Source: Mucilaginibacter roseus (lineage in GTDB: Bacteria > Bacteroidota > Bacteroidia > Sphingobacteriales > Sphingobacteriaceae). From it: a stretch of DNA of 64,000 nt. Made by a program: the position numbers and the translations under genes. A model generated the notes under the pieces. That model had not been told where the DNA came from, searched no databases, and saw only the letters and a list, made by a program, of their open reading frames with translations. Of this stretch, positions 44,182 through 53,588 are shown in pieces. The stretch covers positions 682,001-746,000 of the forward strand of contig NZ_JAJPWV010000003.1 of assembly GCF_021215455.1 (NCBI RefSeq), given 5' to 3'. Numbering within the stretch: the stretch's first letter is position 1; every line of letters begins with the position of its first letter.

Positions 44182-44679
44182 ATGGAATTTGAACATCTGA
44201 AACCAACAGCTAACTTTAAACATTACGAAAAGTACGCAGACTTTGTAAAGCTTGCTGAAGCTGACACGCAACTAACTTTTCTACCCAATGACATTCAAGG
44301 CCTTTACATTGAAAATGGCGAAAATACCTACCAGGGACCATGGGGTGGTGATGTAGACATTGCCTATGGAGCGCATTATTTTAAATATTTGGATAAAATT
44401 ACACATCTAATTGAATTGGAGGATGTAAAACTTATTGGTTTATATGTCAGTAAGCTCCCGGAATCTTTCCTAAATCTCAAAAAATTGCACACACTCGATA
44501 TATGTTTTGCAAAAAAAACCAATGTGGATGATGTAATAAGAATACTCGAAAGTATGCCTTCACTCAAACATTTAGATATCAACCATTCAAGGCTATCAAC
44601 CAGGCAGAGGAAGCAGATTAATAAAGCGCTTTCAAAAAAAGGCGTTTTAGTTAACGATTATATATATTTAAGCGATTAA
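44182..44679 (+). CDS. LRR-type immunity-like protein 2, cytoplasmic
   Basis: The 165-residue product is a clear paralogue of the preceding gene (DTQLTFLPNDIQGLYIENG, LIELEDVKLIGLYVSKLPESF, LESMPSLKHLDINHSRLS) but starts directly without a signal peptide. It lies 4 bp after gene 1. A cytoplasmic immunity role against a nuclease tip is inferred. Its TAA stop overlaps the cydB stop on the other strand. Base composition is A/T-rich, unlike cydB. Confidence 0.75.
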   Translation: MEFEHLKPTANFKHYEKYADFVKLAEADTQLTFLPNDIQGLYIENGENTYQGPWGGDVDIAYGAHYFKYLDKITHLIELEDVKLIGLYVSKLPESFLNLKKLHTLDICFAKKTNVDDVIRILESMPSLKHLDINHSRLSTRQRKQINKALSKKGVLVNDYIYLSD

Positions 44680-45710
44680 TAACTCATCTCATCCAATTCC
44701 ACCTTACCCTTAAACGTCATGAACACAAAGGTGGTGTAACCTACCACCAACGGTACGCCAATGGCCGCTACGGTAAGCATAATACCTAATGTTTTTTGTG
44801 AGGATGCGGCATTGTATACGGTAAGGTGATAGGCGGCATCCTGCTTGGAAAGCAGCATATTCGGGTAAAGCTCCATGGCTACCAATACCATCAGCAAACT
44901 AATAGTTACCGCGGATGATATAAACGCGAACATGTATTTACGTTTTGTTATCTGTCGTGTTATATTGGCTATGGCCAGCACCATCAATACCGGCACAAAA
45001 AATAGCTCCGGATAACGGCGTATCACGGCTGCCATGTGCGGCAGGTATAGCAGGGTGTAGAACGAAGTAAGCAAAATCATGATCACAAAAAATATGGTGG
45101 TATTGCGCACCATTACCGTTAGTTTGGCATACAGACGGTTCTCGGTTTTCATAACCAGGTAAATGGCGCCGTGCATCATTAGCAATGCCAGCGTGGTAAC
45201 GCCGGTTAATAATGCATAAGGATTTAAAAACTCGGTAAAGCTACCGCGAAAAACATGATCGGCACCCATGTTGATGCCCTGGGTTACATTGCCTAAAACC
45301 ACGCCTAATAAAAAGGCGATCAGCGCGCTTGATATAGAATAGCTCACATCCCACATTCTACGCCACCACGCCATCGGCTCCTTGCTCCGGAACTCGATAG
45401 AGATCGCTCTGAAAATTATCGCCACCAGAAACAGCATAAAAGGTATATAAAATGCCGAGAGCATAGTAGCATATACTTCGGGAAAACCGGCAAACAGTGC
45501 CCCGCCGCCAATCACTATCCATACCTCGTTGCCATCCCAAACAGGACCAATAGCGTTAAGCGCTATACGCCGGCTTTCTTCCTTATTAAAAAACAGGTGA
45601 AGCGCCCCGGCACCCAAGTCGAAACCATCCAGAATAATATAACCTGTAAATACTGCCCCGATGAGCAGGAACCACCAGGTTTGATAATCAATGCCTATAA
45701 ATGTTGCCAT
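44676..45710 (-). CDS. cydB: cytochrome bd ubiquinol oxidase subunit II
   Basis: CydB is the second membrane subunit of the bd-type quinol oxidase, a high-affinity terminal oxidase. The opening TWWFLLIGAVFTGYIILDGFDLGAG, the segment GPVWDGNEVWIVIGGGALFAGFP and eight or more hydrophobic helices identify it; 344 residues. It lies 11 bp after cydA. Its stop codon overlaps that of the LRR-type gene, so the accessory island is joined exactly to its 3' end with no terminator between them. Confidence 0.95.
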   Translation of the reverse strand: MATFIGIDYQTWWFLLIGAVFTGYIILDGFDLGAGALHLFFNKEESRRIALNAIGPVWDGNEVWIVIGGGALFAGFPEVYATMLSAFYIPFMLFLVAIIFRAISIEFRSKEPMAWWRRMWDVSYSISSALIAFLLGVVLGNVTQGINMGADHVFRGSFTEFLNPYALLTGVTTLALLMMHGAIYLVMKTENRLYAKLTVMVRNTTIFFVIMILLTSFYTLLYLPHMAAVIRRYPELFFVPVLMVLAIANITRQITKRKYMFAFISSAVTISLLMVLVAMELYPNMLLSKQDAAYHLTVYNAASSQKTLGIMLTVAAIGVPLVVGYTTFVFMTFKGKVELDEMSY

Positions 45711-45721
45711 GTGATGTTTTA

Positions 45722-47092
45722 TTAAAGGGAATCAGCCATTTCAATGTGCCGCGGACTATGATCAATGTTATGGTTATCATAAGGCCCGTGTTTTATTTTT
45801 TTATTTAACAGGTAGATGAACAGGATGAATAATATCACGTAAACTACGGTAAATAAAATCAGTGAGAACATAACATGCTCGGCAGTTACCGCTTGTGAAA
45901 GGGCCTTTGATGTTCTCAGTAAACCGTAAACCACCCATGGCTGCCTGCCAACCTCGGCACTGTACCACCCAACCTGGTTGGCGATTTGTGGCAGCAGTAC
46001 CGAAAAAGAGAACACATGCAACAACCATCGTTTTTGAAACAAGGTGCCCCGCCACCACAAAAACGAGGAATACAGCGTTAGCGCTATCAAAAACATGCCG
46101 ATAGCGATCATGATATGGTATGTTTGAAAAACAAAGTTTACCGCGCCTGGCCGGTCTTCCGGCTTAAAATCGTTCAGGCCGGTTACCGGCGTTTTAAAAT
46201 CGCCTTTAGTTAAAAAACTGAGGCCGCCGGGTATAGCAAGCCCTTTAGTTTGGTTATTCTTCTGGTCGACATAGCCAAACAAAAACATATCAGCAGCTTT
46301 ATTACCATCAAAATGCCCTTCTAAAGCGGCCAGTTTTGCGGGCTGGTATTCTGCAACAACTTCGGCAGAGCTATGGCCTACTGCCAGCTGCGCCAACGAA
46401 AAAAAGGTGGCGACAGCTAACGCTATTTTGAACGAGATACGCGCGAAATGCGCATGGCGGTTTCGCAGCAAGTAAAACGCACTGATGCTCAATACCAGAA
46501 AAGCTCCGGCTAAAAATGACCCTATCCAAACGTGGGTAAGCCGGGTTACCGACGACGGGTTAAACACCATCGCCCAAAAATCCGTTATCTCCGCACGGGC
46601 ATTTAGGCCTTTGCCTACAATATGATAGCCCGCCGGGGTTTGCTGCCAGGAGTTAGCCACCACTATCCACACCGCCGAAAACATAGAACCCAGTGTTACC
46701 ATTACGGTAGAAAAGAAATGCACACCTGGCCGCACTTTATTCCAGCCAAACAACAATATACCCAAAAAACCCGACTCTAAGGCGAAAGCAAAAATACCCT
46801 CGGCCGCAAGGGCACTACCAAAAACATCGCCCACGTATTTGGAATACACCGCCCAGTTGGTGCCAAACTCAAACTCCATAACAATACCGGTTGCTACGCC
46901 GATACCGAATATCAGCGCGAACACCCGCACGTAAAAACGCGCCATCTGCTCGTATATCTTTCGGCCGGTTTTAATGTACAGGCCTTCCATAATGGTCATG
47001 ATCAAACCGAGCCCTATGCTCAGGGGCGGATAGATGTAGTGGAATGCGATAGTAAAGGCAAACTGAATGCGGGCTAAAATTTCAACATTCAT
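45722..47092 (-). CDS. cydA: cytochrome bd ubiquinol oxidase subunit I
   Basis: CydA binds hemes b558, b595 and d and oxidises quinol. The N-terminal histidine ligand is in [13 protein letters not shown], and the conserved [16 protein letters not shown] is near residue 380. 456 residues, with the Q-loop of short type. It leads a two-gene unit with cydB. No clear promoter box at ideal spacing was found on its strand. Confidence 0.95.
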   Translation of the reverse strand: MNVEILARIQFAFTIAFHYIYPPLSIGLGLIMTIMEGLYIKTGRKIYEQMARFYVRVFALIFGIGVATGIVMEFEFGTNWAVYSKYVGDVFGSALAAEGIFAFALESGFLGILLFGWNKVRPGVHFFSTVMVTLGSMFSAVWIVVANSWQQTPAGYHIVGKGLNARAEITDFWAMVFNPSSVTRLTHVWIGSFLAGAFLVLSISAFYLLRNRHAHFARISFKIALAVATFFSLAQLAVGHSSAEVVAEYQPAKLAALEGHFDGNKAADMFLFGYVDQKNNQTKGLAIPGGLSFLTKGDFKTPVTGLNDFKPEDRPGAVNFVFQTYHIMIAIGMFLIALTLYSSFLWWRGTLFQKRWLLHVFSFSVLLPQIANQVGWYSAEVGRQPWVVYGLLRTSKALSQAVTAEHVMFSLILFTVVYVILFILFIYLLNKKIKHGPYDNHNIDHSPRHIEMADSL

Positions 47093-47295
47093 AATGTATT
47101 TATTTTTAGGGTGATACTACAGCCAAATGTCGTTACTGAACGTATTGCTTCAATACCCTTGCAACCGCAAAATACAATTTAGAAAGTATACGTATTACAG
47201 ATTTTTCAAAAACGTAATTGATTTTCTAACAGCGTTTTCGTATTATAATACCCCCTTCTATAAAACAAATCGTAAAACCCGTCGTTATAAATACA

Positions 47296-47351
47296 GTTGA
47301 TAAAACGGAGCCATCCGGATATTGCATCCGGGTCAGCTCGATTTTATCAAC
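47296..47351. other. long two-tier hairpin between cydA and the PAP2 gene
   Basis: Arms 47296-47311 (GTTGATAAAACGGAGC) and 47336-47351 (GCTCGATTTTATCAAC) pair with two mismatches, and an inner ATCCGG/CCGGGT stem pairs inside. It may be an operator for cydAB, an RNA structure or a repeat remnant. It lies in the 373-bp gap 47093-47465, which holds no protein gene. Confidence 0.6.
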
Positions 47352-47353
47352 TA

Positions 47354-47361
47354 TAAATTTG
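47354..47361 (+). promoter_or_regulatory. -7 element TAAATTTG before a candidate small RNA
   Basis: TAAATTTG matches TAnnTTTG on the forward strand, about 85 bases before a strong forward-strand terminator. No -33 TTTG is seen at ideal spacing. Confidence 0.4.
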
Positions 47362-47367
47362 TTTACT

Positions 47368-47445
47368 CAGTATTCGTTTAATATTGAGGTCAGTTAATAG
47401 TTAATTAGAAAATGTCAGATACGCGAGGTATCTGACATTTTTTTT
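47368..47445 (+). ncRNA. candidate small RNA (about 80 nt) upstream of the PAP2 gene
   Basis: A -7 box at 47354-47361 and an intrinsic terminator at 47409-47445 bound a region with no reading frame. The forward strand has no protein gene upstream that this terminator could serve, because cydAB is antisense. The start is estimated at 7 bases after the -7 box. No known RNA family was recognised. Confidence 0.35.
47409..47445 (+). terminator. strong intrinsic terminator before the PAP2 gene
   Basis: AATGTCAGATAC and GTATCTGACATT form a perfect 12-bp stem with a GCGAG loop, extended by AA/TT and followed by a T-run. It is oriented for forward-strand transcripts and lies only 21 bases before the PAP2 start codon. 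Confidence 0.88.
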
Positions 47446-47465
47446 GCACCTTACCCTAACCATAT

Positions 47466-48107
47466 ATGCTCGAACGCCGCACACGCATACTCACCTTTAC
47501 ACTTATTGGCCTGATAGCCGGCTTCGTTGTGTTGTCGGTTTTTGTATCATATTTTCCGGAGAGCCATATCGACCTTGAATTTTCAGAGAAAGTACAAAAG
47601 TACCGCATGCCGATGCTTGATGTACTGATGAAACTGGTTAGCTATCCCGGCTATGCCTGGATATCGGTTACCATGACAGCCATTATTGCCGTTTTATTCC
47701 TGGCGTTTAAGTACAAGAAAGAGGCGCTTTTTACCATGCTTACCTTATTGTCAGGCGTAGTAAGCACTATTATCAAAGCCGCCGTTAACCGTGCCAGGCC
47801 TTCAAAAGATATTGTGCAGGTGATTGAAAAAACTGTTCAGCAAAGTTTCCCGAGTGGGCATACCCAGTTTTATGTAGTGTTTTTCGGTTTTATGGTGATT
47901 GTGATGCTTACCAAGCGGTCGCTCCCGGCGGTATTGCGTATACCTGTTATTGTAATTTCGTTGGCATTTATATTCATCATTCCCTTTTCGCGCGTTTATT
48001 TGGGCGCGCATTGGTTTACTGATGTGCTGGGTGGTTTTCTTTCCGGGCTGATATGCCTTTGGGTTCTGGCCTGGTTTTACCTGCGCAAGCGCGGCGATGC
48101 TGTTTAA
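47466..48107 (+). CDS. PAP2 family membrane phosphatase
   Basis: The 213-residue membrane protein has the three PAP2 motifs: KAAVNRARPS (KxxxxxxRP), SFPSGHTQF (PSGH) and SRVYLGAHWFTDVLGG (SRxxxxxHxxxD). Five or six hydrophobic helices surround them. Members dephosphorylate lipid phosphates such as undecaprenyl pyrophosphate, phosphatidic acid or phosphatidylglycerol phosphate on the outer face of the inner membrane; the substrate is not certain. Its stop codon overlaps that of the helicase gene on the other strand. Confidence 0.92.
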   Translation: MLERRTRILTFTLIGLIAGFVVLSVFVSYFPESHIDLEFSEKVQKYRMPMLDVLMKLVSYPGYAWISVTMTAIIAVLFLAFKYKKEALFTMLTLLSGVVSTIIKAAVNRARPSKDIVQVIEKTVQQSFPSGHTQFYVVFFGFMVIVMLTKRSLPAVLRIPVIVISLAFIFIIPFSRVYLGAHWFTDVLGGFLSGLICLWVLAWFYLRKRGDAV

Positions 48108-50998
48108 CCCAATATTTCCTTAATATCATCTGCCGAGAGAGATTTGATAAAGCTTTCCTCGGTAGTGATAAGCGAACGGGCGACACTTAACTTTCGATTT
48201 TGCAGGGCTAATATCTTTTCTTCCACAGTATCCTTGGTGATGAATTTATAGATGAACACGTTTTTGGTTTGGCCGATGCGGTGCGTACGGTCAATAGCCT
48301 GTTGCTCAACTGCTGGGTTCCACCATGGGTCTAAAATGAACACATAATCTGCCTGGGTAAGGTTGAGCCCTACGCCGCCCGCTTTGATCGAGATCAGGAA
48401 AACGCGTGTTTTTTCGTCTTCCTGGAAACGCTTAACCACATCGCCGCGATTTTGCGTGCTGCCATCCAGGTACACATGCGGCACGCCTTGCTTTTCCAAA
48501 TGCTCGCGGTACAAGGCTAATTGTTTAACAAATTGCGAGAAGATGAGCACCTTGTGCCCGCCATCCAAAACGTTGGCCAATGTATGCACCACATTCTCGA
48601 ACTTACCCGAATCGCCTTCATAATCTTGATCTATCATGATCGGATGGTTCGCAATCTGCCGTAACTTGATCAATCCTTGCAGCACCTGTATTTGCTGATT
48701 GGAGTACGTACCATCCTCAATACTTTTCAGCAACTCATTGCGGTATTCTGATTTTATCTTTTCGTAAACCTCGGCCTGCTCCTCGCTCATTTGGCAATAA
48801 AACAAGTTCTCGGTTTTTGGCGGCAGCTCGGTGGCCACCTGCTCCTTGGTTCGGCGCATTACAAAGGGCTTTATCAGTGCCTGCAGGCGGCGGGCTTTTT
48901 CCTCGTCCTTCTTCTTCTCAATCGGCGTAACAAACTCGTTCTGGAAAAATTGCTGCGTGCCTAATAAGCCGGGGTTGATGAACGACATCTGCGTCCACAA
49001 ATCATTTACGGAATTCTCTACCGGCGTACCGCTCAATATCAGCCGGAAGCGTGACTTTAATTGCTTAACCGCCTGGTACGATTTGGATGACGGATTTTTA
49101 ATATTCTGGCTTTCATCCAATATAACATAATCGAAAAAATAGCTTTTAAACAATTCGATGTCTATACGACTGATACCGTATGTGGTCACAATCACATCGT
49201 AATTTTTAAATACCTCCGGCGATTTGTAACGAAAAGTACCTGTATGCACCATCAAGCGTAGCTTAGGGGCAAACTTGCGGGCCTCATTAAGCCAATTATA
49301 TATCAGCGAGGTAGGCATAATCAGCAGCGATGTACTGTGCCCACCTTCGCCCTCAACATCTTCTTTATGTTTTTGCAGCAGCGCCAGCGTTTGTATGGTT
49401 TTACCTAAACCCATATCATCTGCCAGGCATCCACCAAAATGAAAGTCCTTTAAAAAATGGAACCAGTTATATCCTGCCTTTTGGTAAGGGCGTAATACAC
49501 CGGCAAAATCAACCGGCATGGGTACATCTTCCAGTGCCTCAAAATCGTTAAGGCGCTGTAGCTTACGCGTCATGGCCAGGCCGGCCATTTCGCCATCGGC
49601 CAGTTCACTTACCAGCCCTAAATGATGACGGCGCAGTTTCAGGTCCTCACCGCCCTCGCTAAAGTGCAGCAGGTTGCCGTATTGCGAAAACCATTTTTCG
49701 GGTATTACCGCAATCTCACCTGATGGCAGTACAAACTCACGCTTATGGTTAAGTATATGGTTTTTAAGTTCGATAAACGGAATACGGTAAGGACCGAAAT
49801 AGACAACGGCGTTAATATCAAACCAGTCGTTATTCTCTTTTATCTCCAGGTCTATCTTGGTATTGCCGAATATGTAGCGCTTTTGTCCATCAGGCTGCTC
49901 TATCTCAAACCCCTCTTTAATCAGCTCATTATGATATTCGTTGAGCCATTCAAAAACGGAGAGTGATTGATCGGTATCATCACCCCCATGTGCCACCTCC
50001 AGGTTTTGGAACAGCGATGAAGCTGTTTTCAACCCTTTGGCTTCCAGCAGAGCCATCTTGTTACGCTCCCAGGTGGTTGAGCGCTTAATTCGATGAAAAA
50101 TATAATCATCGCCATTCCTCTCTATCCGCACAGATACATGCCTGCCATCCCCGTAAGGGAAAACATAACCGGCGTATTTAAAATACAACTGTAGTTGCGA
50201 TGTACCGCCCTCTACATAAATAGGCTTAAGCACCGGCCGCGCATCATATTTTTCAGTGTTGATAGTAAAGCCCTCGGCATATACGTTCTGCTTTTCAATA
50301 AGCGGTGCCACAAAACGCTCAAAGTAGGATTGCTCTGAACTCTTTGGTATAGCAATGTATCGCTTATTTAAAAACGGCATTAGCTTTTTACCTTCAATAT
50401 CCTTATCAAAATAATACAGGGTATCATCAAGCAGCATCCAGGCCGGGTGGTTGCAGATGATCTCGGCACCTTTAAACATGAACTCGATACGCATCCCTTG
50501 GTATTTTATGGTTGGGAAGTAACGAATCTCAGTATCATCGCGCCTGAAATGGAACAGTACCGAGGCTGGCTCGCCAGCTATATGCAGTTCTTTTTCGGCC
50601 GGATAGCCCTCCTTGCTCATCAGAAATATGGACTTGCTGCGCAACAAGCCCAGCGCCTCTGCCATGCGCTTTTCTATCTTTGGCCGTATCATGTCAAAAA
50701 GCTGCTCGTTGAACACCTTGGCGAAAAACTCAAATGGCCGGATAGGTTTTTTATAATAGCGCTTGATAACGTTGCCCTGTTCCATCTCCTCAAGCAGCTT
50801 AATCAACTTAAGGTCGGTTTCGTCAATGCAATGGTTAAACTCCTGCGCGGTGTTGCTGAAAAGGCGCTGATGAGTGAGCGAAAATTCTCCGTTCGGATTA
50901 AGCTGAACAATGTGCGGTTCAATAACATAGCCCAGGTAATCATGCCTGGCAATGGCATAAATAATTTTACAGGGCTTGGTGCTGTCTACGCGTAACAT
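48104..50998 (-). CDS. SNF2-family DEAD/DEAH-box helicase
   Basis: The 964-residue cytoplasmic protein has a long N-terminal region (residues 1-500) of the bacterial SNF2-associated type. The Swi2/Snf2 motor follows: motif I DDMGLGKTIQTL, motif II DESQNIKN, motif III SGTPVENS and motif VI AIDRTHRIGQ. The start is placed at 50998 (MLRVDSTKPCKII) rather than 45 codons upstream because a -7 promoter element lies inside that extension. It probably remodels protein-DNA complexes or assists transcription; the exact target is unknown. It is convergent with the PAP2 gene. Confidence 0.9.
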   Translation of the reverse strand: MLRVDSTKPCKIIYAIARHDYLGYVIEPHIVQLNPNGEFSLTHQRLFSNTAQEFNHCIDETDLKLIKLLEEMEQGNVIKRYYKKPIRPFEFFAKVFNEQLFDMIRPKIEKRMAEALGLLRSKSIFLMSKEGYPAEKELHIAGEPASVLFHFRRDDTEIRYFPTIKYQGMRIEFMFKGAEIICNHPAWMLLDDTLYYFDKDIEGKKLMPFLNKRYIAIPKSSEQSYFERFVAPLIEKQNVYAEGFTINTEKYDARPVLKPIYVEGGTSQLQLYFKYAGYVFPYGDGRHVSVRIERNGDDYIFHRIKRSTTWERNKMALLEAKGLKTASSLFQNLEVAHGGDDTDQSLSVFEWLNEYHNELIKEGFEIEQPDGQKRYIFGNTKIDLEIKENNDWFDINAVVYFGPYRIPFIELKNHILNHKREFVLPSGEIAVIPEKWFSQYGNLLHFSEGGEDLKLRRHHLGLVSELADGEMAGLAMTRKLQRLNDFEALEDVPMPVDFAGVLRPYQKAGYNWFHFLKDFHFGGCLADDMGLGKTIQTLALLQKHKEDVEGEGGHSTSLLIMPTSLIYNWLNEARKFAPKLRLMVHTGTFRYKSPEVFKNYDVIVTTYGISRIDIELFKSYFFDYVILDESQNIKNPSSKSYQAVKQLKSRFRLILSGTPVENSVNDLWTQMSFINPGLLGTQQFFQNEFVTPIEKKKDEEKARRLQALIKPFVMRRTKEQVATELPPKTENLFYCQMSEEQAEVYEKIKSEYRNELLKSIEDGTYSNQQIQVLQGLIKLRQIANHPIMIDQDYEGDSGKFENVVHTLANVLDGGHKVLIFSQFVKQLALYREHLEKQGVPHVYLDGSTQNRGDVVKRFQEDEKTRVFLISIKAGGVGLNLTQADYVFILDPWWNPAVEQQAIDRTHRIGQTKNVFIYKFITKDTVEEKILALQNRKLSVARSLITTEESFIKSLSADDIKEILG

Positions 50999-51045
50999 TG
51001 ATCTTTCAGGGTAAAAATTAATGCAAGCTACACCAACAAAAAATT

Positions 51046-51053
51046 CAAACGTA
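51046..51053 (-). promoter_or_regulatory. -7 element TACGTTTG of the SNF2 gene
   Basis: On the reverse strand TACGTTTG exactly fits TAnnTTTG and lies 47 bases before the ATG at 50998, inside the alternative upstream reading frame extension. Confidence 0.5.
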
Positions 51054-51211
51054 ATCAGAATTTCGCTGATTATGAAGTTTTGAAGGTGATTTTTTGAAGA
51101 TTTTAGGCGATTTTCTTCAGCATAAGTATTCACTATTAAAATATGATTATAAATTGGACAGGATTTGATTGCCGATGCCCGTACGACTGTTGTTATGATA
51201 CCGAAAAACCT

Positions 51212-51241
51212 TTTGGCTTTCGGGGCAAAAATGTACTTTTG
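51212..51241 (+). promoter_or_regulatory. promoter of aspS
   Basis: TTTG at 51212-51215, an 18-base spacer and TACTTTTG at 51234-51241 match the Bacteroidota consensus. The aspS start codon is 23 bases after the -7 box. Confidence 0.65.
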
Positions 51242-51263
51242 CTCACTTTAAATAAAACGGGAT

Positions 51264-53009
51264 ATGCTTAGAACTCATACTTGCGGCGAATTAAATATCA
51301 ATAGTTTAGGCCAAACAGTAACCCTTTGCGGATGGGTACAAAAATCACGCGACCTTGGAGGCACTACCTTTATTGACATTCGCGACAGATTCGGCTTAAC
51401 CCAGTTGATACTCAATGCAGATACTGACGCTGAATTGCGTGAAAAGGCACGCAGCCTTGGGCGCGAATTTGTGATTAAAGTAACCGGCAAAGTACTTGAG
51501 CGCACCAGCAAAAACCCAAAAATACCAACCGGCGATATTGAAATTGCCGTTGAGGAGTTAGATATCCTGAACGCGGCAAAGATACCGCCGTTTTTAATTG
51601 AGGACGAAACCGACGGCGGCGAGGAACTGCGGGCCAAATACCGTTACCTTGATTTGCGCCGTAACCCTATACGCCAAAACCTGATGCTGCGCCACCGCAT
51701 GGGCCAGGAAGTACGCAAGTACCTGGATGCGCAGGGCTTTATTGAAGTGGAAACCCCGGTGCTGATTAAATCAACACCAGAGGGCGCGCGAGACTTTGTG
51801 GTGCCAAGCCGCATGAACCCGGGCGAATTCTACGCCCTGCCGCAATCGCCGCAAACCTTTAAGCAGTTGCTGATGGTGAGCGGTTTTGACCGTTATTTTC
51901 AGATCGTGAAATGTTTCCGCGATGAAGACTTACGTGCCGACCGTCAGCCCGAATTTACGCAAATTGACTGTGAGCTCTCGTTTGTTGAACAGGAAGATAT
52001 ATTAAATATTTTTGAAGGCCTTACCCGTCACCTTTTCAGTGTAGTTAAGGGTATCACTTTAGATACTTTTCCGCGTATGCAATATTCGGATGCTATGCGC
52101 CTGTATGGTTCAGATAAACCGGATGTGCGTTTCGGTATGCAATTCGTTGAACTGAATGATGTGGTTAAAGGCAAAAACTTCGCCATTTTTGATAATGCGG
52201 AACTGGTTGTAGGCATCAATGCCAAAGGCTGCGCGGGCTACACCCGTAAACAGGTTGATGAACTGACCGACTGGCTAAAACGCCCGCAAATTGGCGCCAG
52301 CGGTTTGGTTTATTGCCGTTACAATACGGATGGTACGCTAAAATCATCCGTTGATAAATTTTATAATGAAGATGAACTGACCAACTGGGCAGCTGCATTT
52401 GAAGCGGAAGCAGGCGACTTAATGCTGGTACTTGCCGGCCCTGCCGATAAGGTACGTAAACAACTGAATGAATTGCGCCTCGAAATGGGGGGCCGTTTAG
52501 GCTTACGCGATAAGGATAAATTTGCACCGCTGTGGGTGGTTGATTTTCCGCTGCTGGAGTGGGATGAGGAAAATGGCCGCTACCACGCCATGCACCACCC
52601 GTTCACCTCGCCAAAACCAGAAGATATTGCACTGTTAGATACCGAACCGGGCAGCGTACGCGCAAACGCGTATGACCTGGTGATTAACGGTACCGAGATA
52701 GGTGGTGGTTCCATCCGTATCCACGAAAAAACATTACAATCGCTGATGTTCAAACACTTGGGGTTCTCGGCCGAGGAAGCGCAAAAACAGTTTGGTTTTT
52801 TGCTTGATGCCTTTGAATTTGGCGCGCCTCCGCATGGCGGGATAGCGTTTGGGTTTGATAGATTGTGCTCCATCTTCGCAGGTTTGGATTCCATCCGCGA
52901 TGTGATCGCCTTCCCTAAAAACAACTCGGGCCGCGATGTGATGATCGATTCGCCGTCAACCATCGCGCCAGAGCAAATGAAAGAACTGAACATTGCTACA
53001 ACAAATTAA
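51264..53009 (+). CDS. aspS: aspartyl-tRNA synthetase
   Basis: AspRS charges tRNA-Asp. The N-terminal OB anticodon domain ([22 protein letters not shown]), class II motif 2 ([19 protein letters not shown]) and motif 3 (GFDRLCSIF in the C-terminal part) are visible, together with the bacterial GAD insertion domain. 581 residues is normal. It is monocistronic with its own promoter. Confidence 0.97.
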   Translation: MLRTHTCGELNINSLGQTVTLCGWVQKSRDLGGTTFIDIRDRFGLTQLILNADTDAELREKARSLGREFVIKVTGKVLERTSKNPKIPTGDIEIAVEELDILNAAKIPPFLIEDETDGGEELRAKYRYLDLRRNPIRQNLMLRHRMGQEVRKYLDAQGFIEVETPVLIKSTPEGARDFVVPSRMNPGEFYALPQSPQTFKQLLMVSGFDRYFQIVKCFRDEDLRADRQPEFTQIDCELSFVEQEDILNIFEGLTRHLFSVVKGITLDTFPRMQYSDAMRLYGSDKPDVRFGMQFVELNDVVKGKNFAIFDNAELVVGINAKGCAGYTRKQVDELTDWLKRPQIGASGLVYCRYNTDGTLKSSVDKFYNEDELTNWAAAFEAEAGDLMLVLAGPADKVRKQLNELRLEMGGRLGLRDKDKFAPLWVVDFPLLEWDEENGRYHAMHHPFTSPKPEDIALLDTEPGSVRANAYDLVINGTEIGGGSIRIHEKTLQSLMFKHLGFSAEEAQKQFGFLLDAFEFGAPPHGGIAFGFDRLCSIFAGLDSIRDVIAFPKNNSGRDVMIDSPSTIAPEQMKELNIATTN

Positions 53010-53061
53010 TACAGGCTTGTAGCGTTTTGCTGCATAAATACGTTAGTTGTAAAAAAGATAT

Positions 53062-53547
53062 ATGAGCAGATTAAAATACTTATTTGGCACTTTGGCCATA
53101 GTAATGATGGCTTTTACAGCTTGTAAAAAGGATGGCGATAAAGATGCATCAAAACAAGCAGATAAGGATGACAAAGATATCCAGGCTTACATCAAAACTT
53201 ATAACGACACCACCAAAAGCGCAAAAATCAACGCTGTTAAGGACGAAAACGGGATTTATTACGAAATACTAAAAACCGGCACCGGCGCTTACCCTACCGT
53301 TAATTCAAACATCAGCATTAATTATACCGGCAAGCTGTTAAACGGTACGCAATTCGACAAAGGGAACACTACTTATCCGCTGGTTGGCTTCATCAAAGGT
53401 TGGCAGTTAGGCATACCGCGTATTAATTCAGGTGGGCGCATTTTGCTGCTTATCCCATCAGGACTGGCATATGGCGTAAGCGGCAAGGGCACCATCCCGC
53501 CAAATGCGCCGTTGATTTTTGTGGTTGACTTGCTCAACTTCAATTAA
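53062..53547 (+). CDS. FKBP-type peptidyl-prolyl isomerase lipoprotein
   Basis: The 161-residue product has a lipobox (MMAFTAC, Cys about 20), a Lys/Asp-rich linker and one FKBP domain. The key FKBP residues are present: NYTGKLLNGTQFDKG, IKGWQLGIPRI and PSGLAYG..GTIPPNAPLIF, so it is probably catalytically active. It likely folds proteins in the periplasm or at the outer membrane. Two further FKBP-like lipoprotein genes lie near the right end of the window. Confidence 0.92.
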   Translation: MSRLKYLFGTLAIVMMAFTACKKDGDKDASKQADKDDKDIQAYIKTYNDTTKSAKINAVKDENGIYYEILKTGTGAYPTVNSNISINYTGKLLNGTQFDKGNTTYPLVGFIKGWQLGIPRINSGGRILLLIPSGLAYGVSGKGTIPPNAPLIFVVDLLNFN

Positions 53548-53588
53548 TCTACCATTTAAACATTATCTTTAAGGCAAAACATTCGTAA

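Noticed and set aside
50447..50995. 182-codon open frame antisense to the SNF2 helicase gene
   Set aside because: It lies opposite the helicase N-terminal region and has no recognisable domain or promoter.
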